Assembly: GCA_021646405.1 (NCBI GenBank)
Contig: SOER01000031.1
Location: 1-40,403 of the forward strand
Length of the DNA: 40,403 bases
Direction: 5' to 3'
DNA from: Candidatus Loosdrechtia aerotolerans
GTDB lineage: Bacteria > Planctomycetota > Brocadiia > Brocadiales > Brocadiaceae
Position numbers and translations under genes: made by a program. The notes under the pieces were generated by a model. The model was not told the DNA's origin and did not search any database. It saw only the letters and a program-made list of their open reading frames with translations. Position 1 is the first letter of the stretch, and the number at the start of each line of letters is the position of its first letter. This document shows, in pieces, positions 15,171 to 23,524 of this stretch.

Positions 15171-15849
15171 CGAGGATACCTTTCTCAAAAGTTATAATCG
15201 TATGTGCCTTTTCCGCTGCGTGAGGATCGTGGGTAACCATGATAATTGTTTTGCCAAACTCACGGTTTAAAAGGGCCATGAGCCCCAGGACACTTTCTGC
15301 CGAAGCCCTGTCAAGATCACCCGTTGGTTCATCTGCAACCAGGATAGTTGGGTCAGTAACAATAGCGCGTGCTATGGCAACGCGCTGTTGTTGTCCACCC
15401 GATAACTGACCGGGATAGTGATCCATCCGGTCGGAGAGATTGACCATCCGGAGGGCAGCCTCTACATGCTCCCGTCTTTCTTTCCGGGAAAGCCAGGTTA
15501 AGAGAAGGGGCAGCTCTACATTTTCAAACGCTGTAAGTACCGGAATTAAATTATAGAATTGAAAAATAAACCCTACATTAATAGAACGCCAGTAGGCTAA
15601 TTCAGACTCCGTCATTGAAGTTATATCTACCCCACCGACGAGTATCATACCGCTATCGGCACCATCAATGCCGGCAATAAGATTGAGCAGGGTACTTTTG
15701 CCGGAACCTGAGGGGCCCATGAAGGCAAGGAACTCTCCTTCCGGAATATCAAGATTAATATTCTCGAGGACAGATATTACCTCGGATCCACGACGGTAGG
15801 ATTTCGAGAGATTTCTTATTTCTACGATTGGCTGCTTTCGGTTTCCCAT
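15157..15849 (-). CDS. ABC exporter ATPase, LolD/MacB type
   Basis: A 230-residue ATPase. Walker A is GPSGSGKS (45-52), the Q-loop is in [20 protein letters not shown], the signature is [15 protein letters not shown], and Walker B is [12 protein letters not shown] with the switch His in VTHD. The [17 protein letters not shown] segment and TGDLD are typical of the LolD/MacB/FtsE group, which drives periplasmic movement instead of transporting through the membrane. The start is ATG 15849 with AAGGAAAA upstream, 13 bases after the adaptor gene. The stop lies inside the first permease gene, so translation is coupled. Confidence 0.92.
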   Translation of the reverse strand: MGNRKQPIVEIRNLSKSYRRGSEVISVLENINLDIPEGEFLAFMGPSGSGKSTLLNLIAGIDGADSGMILVGGVDITSMTESELAYWRSINVGFIFQFYNLIPVLTAFENVELPLLLTWLSRKERREHVEAALRMVNLSDRMDHYPGQLSGGQQQRVAIARAIVTDPTILVADEPTGDLDRASAESVLGLMALLNREFGKTIIMVTHDPHAAEKAHTIITFEKGILGAPV

Positions 15850-15862
15850 GCGTTTTCCTTCG

Positions 15863-17080
15863 TTATAATTCCTTCACCTTGATTTTCGACCCGTTCTGTA
15901 ATGTTTCCGGTGGATTTATTACCACCCTGTCCCCGGGTTTGGCTCCCTCCAGGACTTCTATCATATTATCGAGCCGGGTGCCTGGTATTATTGTTGTTTT
16001 GGTTACACGGTTTCCATGTACAAGAAAAATAAATTTTTTGTCGTCCTGAACTACAACAGCATGAACATTTACTGCGGTTATTGGTTTTCGTTCTTCTGGT
16101 TCAAGTGTTCTTTCAAGGAAAGCAACCTTTGCACTCATTTCAGGAAGGGTACGGTCATCCTTATCCAGAAATCCTACTTTTGTCATAACCGTCGCCTTAC
16201 TGCGGTCTGCTGTAGGTACAACCGTATGTACAATCCCCCGGAAGCGGGTCTCCGGAAATGCATCCAGTTGTATTTCGCACGGTTGTCCTATCTGCACTTT
16301 TTGTATACTTGATTCAGAGACATCAACTTCCACAAGGAGGGAATCCATATCTGCAATGGTAACAACAGCGGCCTTGGCAGTAGCTGCTGCGCCTATCGGT
16401 GTAATAATATCGCCAATATCGGCATTCTTTGTTAATACAACAGCATCGAAAGGTGCACGGATAATAGTATACTGTACGGCAACGGTTGCTGAACGCAGTG
16501 CAGCCCTGGAAGCATTTACTAACGATTGTGCGGCAGTGAAAGAAGCCTGCGCTCTATGATACCGTGCTTGCGCAATGTCAAATTCAGATTGTGATATAAT
16601 GCCGTGAGGAAGAAGTTCTTTTAGACGGTTATAATGCAATTCAGCATCCTCCATTTCAACCTTAGCTGCCTCCAGGTTAGAGAGCGCATTCTGTAAATTC
16701 GCCATTGCCTGGTCGCGGGCAGCAATTGCATCTTTACCCTCGAGTCTTGCAATTATTTGTCCCTCTTTTACATAGCTGCCTTCCTCAACTCCAAGCCATT
16801 CAAGTTGCCCGGTAATTTTCGAAGCTACTGATGCTTTTCGTTGTGCAACAACATAACCACTGGCATTTAATAAGGTGATTACCTGTGAAGGATAAACTTG
16901 TGAGACCGTTGATACCTCAATCTCAATAGTAGGGTTAATGACGAACCTGTAGATGATAAGGCCTATGATAAGAATAAGTATAAAAACCGTTATCCATAAT
17001 GGTAATCTTCTCCGTTTGCTGCGATAATACCTTGTACCGGATTTATCTATTTTTAGTTTTGATATATCTTCGTTTGCCAT
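15863..17080 (-). CDS. Periplasmic adaptor (HlyD/MacA family)
   Basis: A 405-residue membrane fusion protein. After a basic cytoplasmic tail comes one transmembrane anchor (about 29-48), then a barrel-sandwich half (GYVVAQRKASVASKITGQLEWLG), an alpha-helical hairpin at about 125-190 (alanine- and glutamate-rich), the second lipoyl half (YTIIRAPFDAVVLTK) and beta-barrel and membrane-proximal domains. It would bridge the ABC permeases to an outer-membrane channel; no TolC-like gene is in the window. It is first in a four-gene minus-strand operon, followed by ATPase and two permeases with 13-base or smaller gaps. ATG 17080 is preceded by AAGGATGG. Confidence 0.9.
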   Translation of the reverse strand: MANEDISKLKIDKSGTRYYRSKRRRLPLWITVFILILIIGLIIYRFVINPTIEIEVSTVSQVYPSQVITLLNASGYVVAQRKASVASKITGQLEWLGVEEGSYVKEGQIIARLEGKDAIAARDQAMANLQNALSNLEAAKVEMEDAELHYNRLKELLPHGIISQSEFDIAQARYHRAQASFTAAQSLVNASRAALRSATVAVQYTIIRAPFDAVVLTKNADIGDIITPIGAAATAKAAVVTIADMDSLLVEVDVSESSIQKVQIGQPCEIQLDAFPETRFRGIVHTVVPTADRSKATVMTKVGFLDKDDRTLPEMSAKVAFLERTLEPEERKPITAVNVHAVVVQDDKKFIFLVHGNRVTKTTIIPGTRLDNMIEVLEGAKPGDRVVINPPETLQNGSKIKVKEL

Positions 17081-17243
17081 TATCCATCCTTATAAGGAAC
17101 CAGAACTTATATGCATTATTTTAATACTATATGGAATATTTTTTTAGTAATTTTTATTATTCTATATATAAGGTAACTATTTGGAGTATTTATACATCAA
17201 TAATGCAATATATTGTATCAGAAACAGTTATCCATTCCGGGAT

Positions 17244-17271
17244 TTGAAAAATTGACATTTCGTGATATAAT
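17244..17271 (+). promoter_or_regulatory. Promoter of the structured RNA
   Basis: TTGAAA (17244-17249) and a consensus TATAAT (17266-17271) are separated by 16 bases. Transcription would start at about 17278, exactly where the closing stem of the predicted RNA begins. An alternative -35, TTGACA at 17252-17257, pairs with a weaker TATGGA (17275-17280) at 17 bases. Confidence 0.65.
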
Positions 17272-17277
17272 ATGTAT

Positions 17278-17580
17278 GGAGACTGAGGATAGGTGTGTGG
17301 GGTTGAAGGTTCCCCAAGGTATAGGTTGGCGATACGACCTGCCTCGAAGTACCAGAAAACACCTATCCTCAGCTCCTGACATACAGCCCCTTAAAAGACA
17401 AAAGCCATGTCTGGGTATGTAGGGCCAGTGGTAGCAGAGCAGGTTGTATATATTGTCCTGCATGAAGAATGCAGGGTAGGATATGCAGGTTGTATATGCG
17501 CAAATGACCCTACAGCCCAGGCATGGCTATTAATAAACAGCTCGGTATATGTCTTTTGGACATATACCGGGCTGTTTTTA
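17278..17580 (+). ncRNA. Candidate free-standing structured RNA, unknown class
   Basis: About 300 bases with no convincing ORF but exceptional pairing. GGAG-A-CTGAGGATAGGTGT (17278-17296) pairs with ACACCTATCCTCAG-CTCC (17359-17376), giving 18 bp with one bulged A. Inside are GGGG/CCCC (17299-17302 and 17312-17315), GGTA/TACC (17318-17321 and 17350-17353) and AGGT/ACCT (17323-17326 and 17337-17340). A second domain is closed by GCCATG/CATGGC (17404-17409 and 17522-17527), CTGGG/CCCAG (17411-17415 and 17516-17520) and GTAGGG/CCCTAC (17419-17424 and 17508-17513). Within it CCTGC (17457-17461) can pair with GCAGG at 17439 or in a 7-bp hairpin with ATGCAGG (17469-17475), and GCAGGTTGTATAT occurs twice (17439 and 17485). 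A consensus promoter precedes it and a strong terminator ends it. The next gene is on the other strand, so it is not an mRNA leader. I see no signature of tmRNA, RNase P, SRP or 6S RNA. Confidence 0.72.
17536..17580 (+). terminator. Intrinsic terminator of the structured RNA
   Basis: AACAGC-T-CGGTATATGTC (17536-17553) pairs with GACATATACCG-G-GCTGTT (17559-17576) around a TTTTG loop: 18 bp with one U-G pair, followed by a T-run (17575-17579). It is one of the strongest hairpins in the window. Confidence 0.88.
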
Positions 17581-17670
17581 TTATTAGACGTGAGTACAAG
17601 TGTTCCGCCGGGATATTTCAATTGTCGTCAAGAAGCGGTTCATGTAGGAGTACGGCGGAACGGATACCGC
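17581..17670. other. Spacer with inverted TTCCGCCG/CGGCGGAA
   Basis: Between the terminator and the next interspersed repeat, GTTCCGCCG near 17602 and CGGCGGAAC near 17653 form a wide inverted repeat around about 42 bases. No coding potential is seen. Confidence 0.35.
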
Positions 17671-17795
17671 ACTTTTTCCTGATCCTCACACAAAGATACA
17701 GAGACACAAAGAAATATGATATGTTCCCATTTACGTATGCTTGTATTCTATCCTTCATCATTCTTTATTCTTTGTATCTCTGTGTCTTTGTGTAA
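17671..17795. repeat. Interspersed inverted repeat, copy 2
   Basis: It starts CCTGATCCTCACACAAAG and ends TCTGTGTCTTTGTGTAA. Between the arms lies CATTCTTTATTC, shared with copy 1 (510-650). The inverted arms (CACAAAGA... and ...TCTTTGTG) would fold into a long stem. It abuts the 3' end of the DinB-like gene. Confidence 0.65.
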
Positions 17796-17861
17796 TTACT
17801 TCTTTTGTCTATATGTTTACATCCTATTTTTCACAGAATCAGTTTATGCCGACTTTGTTCT

Positions 17862-18473
17862 TTATTGGGTATCAGGCCGCTCTGTGCACGGATTATCACC
17901 TGGTCCTGGTAACGGTGCCTTTGCGCCACCTGTAGATTCTCCGGCAATAAGCCTGTCTATAGACGGGTAAGGATATATTGTCTTTGCGTTGTATTGCATG
18001 AGACCACCGGTATCGGCTGATGGACCATATGTGCTGTAAATCTCCCTCCCCAGTATGCGTAGCATTATTGTCAATTGCCCGCGGTGATGTGATGAGTGAG
18101 CAATCCTTCTCGTCATGACCCATGTTCGCAGCCGTCTGACGTCAAAGAAGGGCACCTCTTCTTCCCACCAGGCCTTATTCTTAGCCTGTAGTACTTCGAG
18201 GCGTTTTCCGGAATCTTCAGCATATTGCTTTATAAACTCCAGACGGGTTTCCTGCTGTGGTAGCGGTGGTGCACCAACGTCAATTCCCAACATATTACGG
18301 AACCAAAGATCTTCGCTGATGCACTGGTGTACCATATGTTCTAGAGCATTTCTGCCTCGTTTGTCACCTGGGAGGGGACGTATTTGCAGGTCCTCATCCT
18401 TGAACATACTCCAGGCACTTAGTATCTTAACCCGTTCGGTGCCATACGTTTCAATTAAAAAATCATATTCCAT
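17862..18473 (-). CDS. DinB-fold (DinB/YfiT-like) protein
   Basis: A 203-residue helical protein of the DinB superfamily. The four-helix-bundle metal site is suggested by ALEHMVHQC at about 44-52 and RIAHSSHHRGQL at about 130-141, the second being the usual C-terminal histidine motif of the family. Members are often thiol-dependent metalloenzymes or stress proteins, but the reaction here cannot be read. The C-terminal 30 residues (GESTGGAKAPLPGPGDN) are Gly/Pro-rich and probably disordered. ATG 18473 follows GGGAGAAC. It is a single gene, convergent with the structured RNA. Confidence 0.85.
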   Translation of the reverse strand: MEYDFLIETYGTERVKILSAWSMFKDEDLQIRPLPGDKRGRNALEHMVHQCISEDLWFRNMLGIDVGAPPLPQQETRLEFIKQYAEDSGKRLEVLQAKNKAWWEEEVPFFDVRRLRTWVMTRRIAHSSHHRGQLTIMLRILGREIYSTYGPSADTGGLMQYNAKTIYPYPSIDRLIAGESTGGAKAPLPGPGDNPCTERPDTQ

Positions 18474-18512
18474 AAAATGTTCTCCCTATTATTTCATATA
18501 TCCTGCAATAAT

Positions 18513-18542
18513 AGTGTAATATATTTCTCAATAATGAGTCAA
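18513..18542 (-). promoter_or_regulatory. Possible promoter of the DinB-like gene
   Basis: Reading the minus strand, TTGACT (18542-18537) and TACACT (18518-18513) are 18 bases apart, 40 bases before the start codon. Both boxes are near consensus. Confidence 0.4.
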
Positions 18543-18653
18543 TGCACAACTACATTTAAAGTTTCTGATAAATGGGTAACGAAATGAATCTCAGTTGATA
18601 GTATATACTAATATGACTATTTGTGGATAGGTAATGCCTTCCTTTTGCCCGCT

Positions 18654-19382
18654 CTACCTGGCGGTACTTCCAGGGGATGAAGTGATTTTAATTTGAAAGT
18701 TTTTTATGTATACATCAATATATGATGTAAGGGCATAAATAAAAACGGTAATGCCTGCCATCTCCATACATTCTTCAACTGTTGTGATAATAAAATACCT
18801 TATAGTCTTCTCCGCTTCTTCTCCATGCAATTCATAGAAGCGCCCGCCAATGAGTTCCATACCGAACGCACCGGTAATATATATGAGACCAGCGGTGGCA
18901 AAGAGAATTTGTGTTTTCCTGGGAAGGTTGAGGAAAAATTTTAAATAAATGAGTGCGAATACAAGCAGGGCAATACCGTAGGGAATGACCCATGCAAAAT
19001 AAAAAATGCCAGAGGTTTGTATGGCGGATTGTAAGGGTATGACTAAACGTTCATGAAGAACCGCAAATTCATCAATGGATAAAAATAGAAAAATAGCAGC
19101 CATGCTTAACCAAAGGAGATAACCCTCTCCTGTCTTCCTTTTTGCAAAGGTAATAGCTGCCAGAAGGGTTGAACAGGTCAGCAGGGCAGCGGTAGTGAAA
19201 AATGTCGGAATGTTTCTTTCTCTGTCCAGATCAAATAACATAATAAGATCAAAAAGCCCGAATATATGGCGATTTCCGACAAAAAAGGAGGCAGATTTTA
19301 CCGTGATGTGTACCAGGGTAATAAGGATAAAAACAAGAGCAAAAAATTTCGCTATTTTTTTGGGAGGTAATACTATGTCCAT
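18654..19382 (-). CDS. Multi-pass membrane protein, function unknown
   Basis: A 242-residue integral membrane protein with about seven hydrophobic segments (about 12-30, 62-77, 87-104, 124-147, 155-175, 190-205, 208-225). Conserved-looking acidic/histidine patches, LSIDEFAVLHERL at about 100-112, the segment around FYELHGEEAE, and TVEECMEMAG, lie near membrane borders and could bind metal or lipid head groups; a hydrolase-like activity is conceivable but not shown. I do not recognise the family with certainty. ATG 19382 has AAAGGGG upstream. It stands alone between the DinB-like gene and a repeat-rich spacer. Confidence 0.8.
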   Translation of the reverse strand: MDIVLPPKKIAKFFALVFILITLVHITVKSASFFVGNRHIFGLFDLIMLFDLDRERNIPTFFTTAALLTCSTLLAAITFAKRKTGEGYLLWLSMAAIFLFLSIDEFAVLHERLVIPLQSAIQTSGIFYFAWVIPYGIALLVFALIYLKFFLNLPRKTQILFATAGLIYITGAFGMELIGGRFYELHGEEAEKTIRYFIITTVEECMEMAGITVFIYALTSYIDVYIKNFQIKITSSPGSTAR

Positions 19383-19568
19383 TTTTATCTGCCCCTTTCT
19401 GAAAGGACGGTAAAATGCATCATCGGAAATAAGACAATTTATAGACGAGAAATAACTTTAATCTTTTAGAAGCAATCTACATACCAAGTCCTTTAGCATA
19501 CCTGTCATTAACCGTATCTTTTAAAAACACGAAGTACCTGGCGCGGTCTTTGGCTGCAACCAAAGTGG

Positions 19569-19960
19569 AAAGCTCCGTTAGGAGCGATATATGAATAGAA
19601 AACAATGAGTACCACTCTTGAGCTCCAGAGGAGCGGCATAGAAGACACGGAAACAATTGATGCTAATCGTACCGAATCTTTATACCATCCAAACAGTCCT
19701 TTTCCTAACGCTTTTAACCTTTAACCCTGAACCCTGAACCTGAGGAGTTACCAACATGTCGCTCCTCTGGAGCTTACTATGGAGGTACATTCTCGTTCTA
19801 TTACCATATCGCTCCTCCGGAGCTTTCTGCATCCATAGTGAAAAGTGTCATGTTACACCCATACGCTGACACAGACTGTGACGTAATACGTAATGAATAG
19901 AGAAGTTGACCTCGTCTTTTCGATTGTTTCTGTGTTTTCTATGCCGCTTCTCCGGAGCCT
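19569..19960. repeat. Cluster of five GCTCC-N4-GGAGC palindromic repeats
   Basis: A roughly 20-base unit of the form AGCTCC(N4)GGAGCGAYAT occurs five times: forward at 19569-19590 and 19621-19639, reversed at 19756-19775, 19806-19825 and 19941-19959. The tail after GGAGC (GATAT, GGCAT, GACAT) is conserved as well as the hairpin, so each unit has an orientation. Between them lies a short (AACCCTG)n-like tract near 19708-19743. The two forward units face the three reversed ones, a layout like paired REP elements. No gene is seen in 19383-20056. Confidence 0.65.
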
Positions 19961-20056
19961 GACAGGGGTATGCGCAGATACAATAATTTTCTTCTTTTTT
20001 CTCTGCCTTTATGGTATCAAATAAAAACATATCGACAGAGGATGCATCCGGTCTGT

Positions 20057-20905
20057 TCATGGTATGGATGATAATGGCAGGAGAATATCTTCCGGAATGT
20101 CAGGGAGTAATTTGCTTCTCCTTGCCTGTTCAAATACGGTGGTTACTGCCATCCTCCCAATTCCTCCCAGATCAACGGTATATTTATTTACGTAGAGTTG
20201 TATGTGCTGATTCCTCACATTTTCATTCATCTCCTGTGCGTATCGTTTGACATATTCTCTTGATGATTCAGGGTAGGCAAGTGCATACTCTACACTCTTT
20301 CGCAAGATACGGTTAACTTTTTGCGAAATTTCACAGGGTATGCTTCTTTTTATGGCAATTCCGCCTAAAGGGATGGGAAGATTCATCCGTGACTCCCAAT
20401 GTTCACCAAGATCCAAGATTTTTACCAGTCCTTTATCTTCGTAGGTAAACCGGTTTTCATGGATAATTACACCTGCATCCACTGTATCGCACAGGATTGC
20501 ATTTTCTATATCAGAAAAGCGCATTTCCGTTTTTTTTATTGCCCCGGGAAATGCCAGATGTAACAGAAGATGGGCTGTGGTATATCTTCCGGGAATAGCA
20601 ATGGTAAGATCTTCGACATTTGCTGTTTGGTTTTTTGGTTTTGAGATTAATAATGGTCCGCACTTATTGCCTAAAGCACTTCCCGCGTGGAGCAATACAT
20701 ATTCTTTCATCACATGGGCATAGGCATAATAGCTGAGTTTTGTTATATCCAGCGAGTGTTGAAAGGCTAACCTGTTCAATTCTTCCACATCGGCAATAAC
20801 TGCCGGCTCAAAAGATAATCCCTCCGTATCGATCTTTGCGTGTACCAGGGCATCAAATATAAAAGTATCATTCGGGCATGGGGAAAAACCGAGGGTTAAT
20901 TTCAT
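20057..20905 (-). CDS. mqnD: 1,4-dihydroxy-6-naphthoate synthase (futalosine pathway)
   Basis: Converts cyclic dehypoxanthinyl futalosine to 1,4-dihydroxy-6-naphthoate in the alternative menaquinone pathway. It has 282 residues and a periplasmic-binding-protein-like two-lobe fold. The family N-terminus TLGFSPCPNDTFIFDALV is clear, followed by LNRLAFQHSLDITKLSYYAYAHV and the PGRYTTAHLLLHLA segment. The start overlaps the mqnB stop by four bases (ATGA), so the two menaquinone genes are co-translated. Menaquinone is the expected quinone of anaerobic planctomycetes. Confidence 0.92.
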   Translation of the reverse strand: MKLTLGFSPCPNDTFIFDALVHAKIDTEGLSFEPAVIADVEELNRLAFQHSLDITKLSYYAYAHVMKEYVLLHAGSALGNKCGPLLISKPKNQTANVEDLTIAIPGRYTTAHLLLHLAFPGAIKKTEMRFSDIENAILCDTVDAGVIIHENRFTYEDKGLVKILDLGEHWESRMNLPIPLGGIAIKRSIPCEISQKVNRILRKSVEYALAYPESSREYVKRYAQEMNENVRNQHIQLYVNKYTVDLGGIGRMAVTTVFEQARRSKLLPDIPEDILLPLSSIP

Positions 20906-21600
20906 ATCTGTGAATTATCTGTTCCTTGATGAATAATTTTTCTGGCGGTTTTATTCAAATTTTTAATAGCCAAAGGAATATCCCATGTATCCTTATTCAA
21001 ATGCTCTACATAATTAGAGATACCTCTGATCTGCAGGCAAGGAACATGTTCATGTAAACAGGCATAGAGAAAGGCAGCTCCCTCCATGCTTTCCACATCT
21101 GGCTGATATTTTTGAAGAACCGTGTTAATCGTAACCTGATTGCCGTGTGCCGTATTTACGCTAATACCTTTTACCTTTTTCAGTTCTGGTATTTTATATA
21201 TTGAATGAGGGGGCTTATTCACAAGTTTACCAGAATTATAGGGGAACTGGTCGGGATGTAATAAATTCAGTTCTATAATATCTAAAAAATTTTCTTTATC
21301 TTCGATACCTAAATCTGCAATCTGTTCTTCGGTAACGTTTACTACCTCTCCAATAGATATATCCCTGCGAAAACTCCCGGCAATCCCAAAATTTACAGCC
21401 AAATCGTATTTTTGGCGTGCCAGGGTCTTTCCCATACAATAAGCAGTATGCATTAACCCTACTCCCGTAATTAATACATCTATGCTTGATTGATGATAGT
21501 GGAAGGTTTTTATCGTAAATTTTTCGCCTTCTTTGTATCCGATAGATAATAAAAGCGGTTCAATCTCAAAATAGGTTGCTGAGACAACAAGTATTCTCAT
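20902..21600 (-). CDS. mqnB: Futalosine hydrolase
   Basis: Removes hypoxanthine from futalosine to give dehypoxanthine futalosine in menaquinone synthesis. It has 232 residues with the nucleoside phosphorylase/MTAN fold: TGVGLMHTAYCMGK and NFGIAGSF near the N-terminus form the base and ribose site, and DVESMEGAAFLYACL is the typical substrate-binding acidic segment, followed by IRGISNYVE. It differs from MTA/SAH nucleosidase by this neighbourhood and the ISNYVE motif. It is coupled to mqnD by a four-base overlap. The other mqn genes are not in the window. Confidence 0.9.
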   Translation of the reverse strand: MRILVVSATYFEIEPLLLSIGYKEGEKFTIKTFHYHQSSIDVLITGVGLMHTAYCMGKTLARQKYDLAVNFGIAGSFRRDISIGEVVNVTEEQIADLGIEDKENFLDIIELNLLHPDQFPYNSGKLVNKPPHSIYKIPELKKVKGISVNTAHGNQVTINTVLQKYQPDVESMEGAAFLYACLHEHVPCLQIRGISNYVEHLNKDTWDIPLAIKNLNKTARKIIHQGTDNSQI

Positions 21601-21703
21601 TTTTATTTCTTAACAAAAACATATGGTTTTTTAGAAATATATACGCTGTATATCAAAAAGCACCTGTAGAGCTTTACCGATAGTTTACTATGTATTGGTA
21701 TTT

Positions 21704-22129
21704 TTATTTATGATCTTTTTGGGCATACTGGGCCTGTAAATAAGCGATAATTTGTTTTGCTTCCTCTTCCGGAATAGGGGCACCATGTGTATGAATCATC
21801 TTATCAACTATGGTATGCCATGCAGACGCTGAAAGTTGCGGTTGCATGGAGATATATGTGGTACTATGACAGAACCGGCAGTAGGTCTGAGTAATCTCAA
21901 GACCCTCGCCCCGGATCAACTCGGGGGTATTGAGCGGATATGTCCCTACAAGGTATATGGTATCAGGAGAATACCGGATCGGGCCTGGCTGGGAGATACT
22001 ACCCAATATGCCTTGTTGATACTGGCCACTTTGAGTCAACCCAGGCAGTTCATTTTGAGCGAGGGGAGTCTTACCGGGCATAATCACAAAAAGACTGATC
22101 AGGATACATCTTATCTTTGCCATTTTCAT
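21704..22129 (-). CDS. Periplasmic monoheme cytochrome c, sulfite dehydrogenase partner
   Basis: A 141-residue protein with an N-terminal signal peptide (about 1-24) and one haem c site, CRFCH (84-88). The C-terminal helix (EEEAKQIIAYLQAQY) is typical of small class I cytochromes. It begins 40 bases after the molybdoenzyme gene and is probably the SorB-like electron acceptor that takes electrons from sulfite oxidation. A Met sixth ligand may be in DKMIHTHG. The RBS GAGAGG supports ATG 22129. Confidence 0.88.
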   Translation of the reverse strand: MKMAKIRCILISLFVIMPGKTPLAQNELPGLTQSGQYQQGILGSISQPGPIRYSPDTIYLVGTYPLNTPELIRGEGLEITQTYCRFCHSTTYISMQPQLSASAWHTIVDKMIHTHGAPIPEEEAKQIIAYLQAQYAQKDHK

Positions 22130-22169
22130 CCTGTTATACCTCTCGTAATCTTGTTAAAGACAATCTATA

Positions 22170-23465
22170 CTACTCAGAAACACCAATGACAACTTCCTGT
22201 CGCTCAATTTTGTTCCAGAGATACCCGCCGGGGTTCCAGATTCCCTCATCGGCCTGGGTATTGCCTTTTTCATCGGTTGCCCGTACGGTGAGTGTATATT
22301 TACCAGTGTGCTTTGGTATCCATGCAGCTTTCCACGTGCGGAAGGAATACCGGCCATAGTTTTTTCCGAGTTTGGCCTGATGCCAGGTTATACCATTATC
22401 GTCGGAGAATTCAACCTTGACGATTTGCCCATGACCACTGAAGGCGATACCTTGCAGGGTTAATGGCATTGCTAACGGAATCATGTCCGATCCATCAGGG
22501 GTAATAAGAAAAGAGCGAACAGGCATTGTTCCAATAGGAATTTGTTTTATCTGTTTACGTTCCATATCTTCGGGAGTAGTATTGCCATGCGGTGTATCAG
22601 GAATACAATATGCCTTTGTCATCCAGAAGTTGGTATCAGGTTCGGTTATTATTCGAATCCAGGTTAATGCCTTTATCCAGTAAGTGGCAAACTTACCAGG
22701 AACTACAAGACGTACAGGAAACCCGTTCAGTATCGGAAGGGGGGCACCATTCATTTCATAAGCTATAACAACTTCATGCAGGATGGGGTCATTGAGATAT
22801 AAGGACTTTTGATACCGGTACGAACCTTTGTCTTTTGGTCCCCGGCCGCGGTCCAACCCCTCACATTGTACCTGTAATGAACCTGATTTGATTCGTGCGG
22901 CATCTAATACATCTTTAAGACGAACCCCTTTCATGGTGGCATTTCCCATAGCACCGTTGCCCCACTGGCCGCCTGGTATGTGGGGCTGAAAACGGCTGCG
23001 ACTGTTGCCCGAACATTGGTTAACGGCGGTGACGGAGACCTGCTTGAATTTTTTCATGAGGTCGTTTAAGGATAAAATCAAAGGCCTTTCAACATTTCCT
23101 TCGACAAAGAGACGCCATTCGGAGAGGTTTATAGCATTTGGTATCTTATCCAGATGCCATCGTACAAAAAAAGCCGCATTGGGAGTAAATGGAGTAAGGA
23201 AATAATGCCGGGGTGTTTCAAGCTGGACAGGACGATCGGTAATTTGAATTAACGGGAGTTTTTGGGGATAAACGACAAAAGGGCCTGTCGAATTCCAGTA
23301 AGGGTTCCTGTTTGGTCCGGTAAGGCTTGGAAGCAGTTGAACTGCTTGACCTGAAATCTGAGCCCATGCTGAATTCAATTGAGTGAATCCCAATCCGGCA
23401 ATTCCTCCACTCATTATTTTTAACAAAAACCTTCGTGATATTGTTTTGGATGTATCTTCTGTCAT
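22170..23465 (-). CDS. sorA: Tat-exported sulfite dehydrogenase, Mo subunit (SorA-like)
   Basis: A molybdenum-cofactor enzyme of the sulfite oxidase family, predicted to oxidise sulfite to sulfate in the periplasm. It has 431 residues. The Tat signal carries SRRFLLK (10-16) and ends near AWA. The Moco domain holds the ligand Cys151 in NQCSGNSRS and the anion-site residues R102 and H104 in FFVRWHLD. The C-terminal Ig-like dimerisation domain includes VKVEFSDDNGITWHQA. No haem b5 domain is present, so electrons should pass to a separate cytochrome, which is the next gene. The pair matches the bacterial SorAB type. Sulfite detoxification, or energy from sulfite, is inferred. Confidence 0.9.
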   Translation of the reverse strand: MTEDTSKTISRRFLLKIMSGGIAGLGFTQLNSAWAQISGQAVQLLPSLTGPNRNPYWNSTGPFVVYPQKLPLIQITDRPVQLETPRHYFLTPFTPNAAFFVRWHLDKIPNAINLSEWRLFVEGNVERPLILSLNDLMKKFKQVSVTAVNQCSGNSRSRFQPHIPGGQWGNGAMGNATMKGVRLKDVLDAARIKSGSLQVQCEGLDRGRGPKDKGSYRYQKSLYLNDPILHEVVIAYEMNGAPLPILNGFPVRLVVPGKFATYWIKALTWIRIITEPDTNFWMTKAYCIPDTPHGNTTPEDMERKQIKQIPIGTMPVRSFLITPDGSDMIPLAMPLTLQGIAFSGHGQIVKVEFSDDNGITWHQAKLGKNYGRYSFRTWKAAWIPKHTGKYTLTVRATDEKGNTQADEGIWNPGGYLWNKIERQEVVIGVSE

Positions 23466-23524
23466 TTATGAAACCCGCGGCATTGGGTTAAGCATTTATA
23501 GAATACCTATGGCTCTATTCCTGT

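Noticed and set aside
12199-17080. Assignment of the ABC cluster as LolCDE
   Set aside because: The presence of an HlyD/MacA-type adaptor points to a tripartite exporter rather than lipoprotein release.
17278-17580. Identification as tmRNA, RNase P, SRP RNA, 6S RNA or a T-box
   Set aside because: No tag frame with CCA end, no P4 core, no SRP tetraloop domain, wrong overall shape for 6S RNA, and no downstream aminoacyl-tRNA synthetase on the strand.
19708-19743. Telomere-like AACCCTG tract
   Set aside because: Only a few imperfect units; a common type of low-complexity spacer, not a chromosome end.
19848-20060. 70-residue minus-strand ORF in the repeat cluster
   Set aside because: It crosses one of the palindromic repeats (19941-19959), has no RBS and reads as antisense of repeats.
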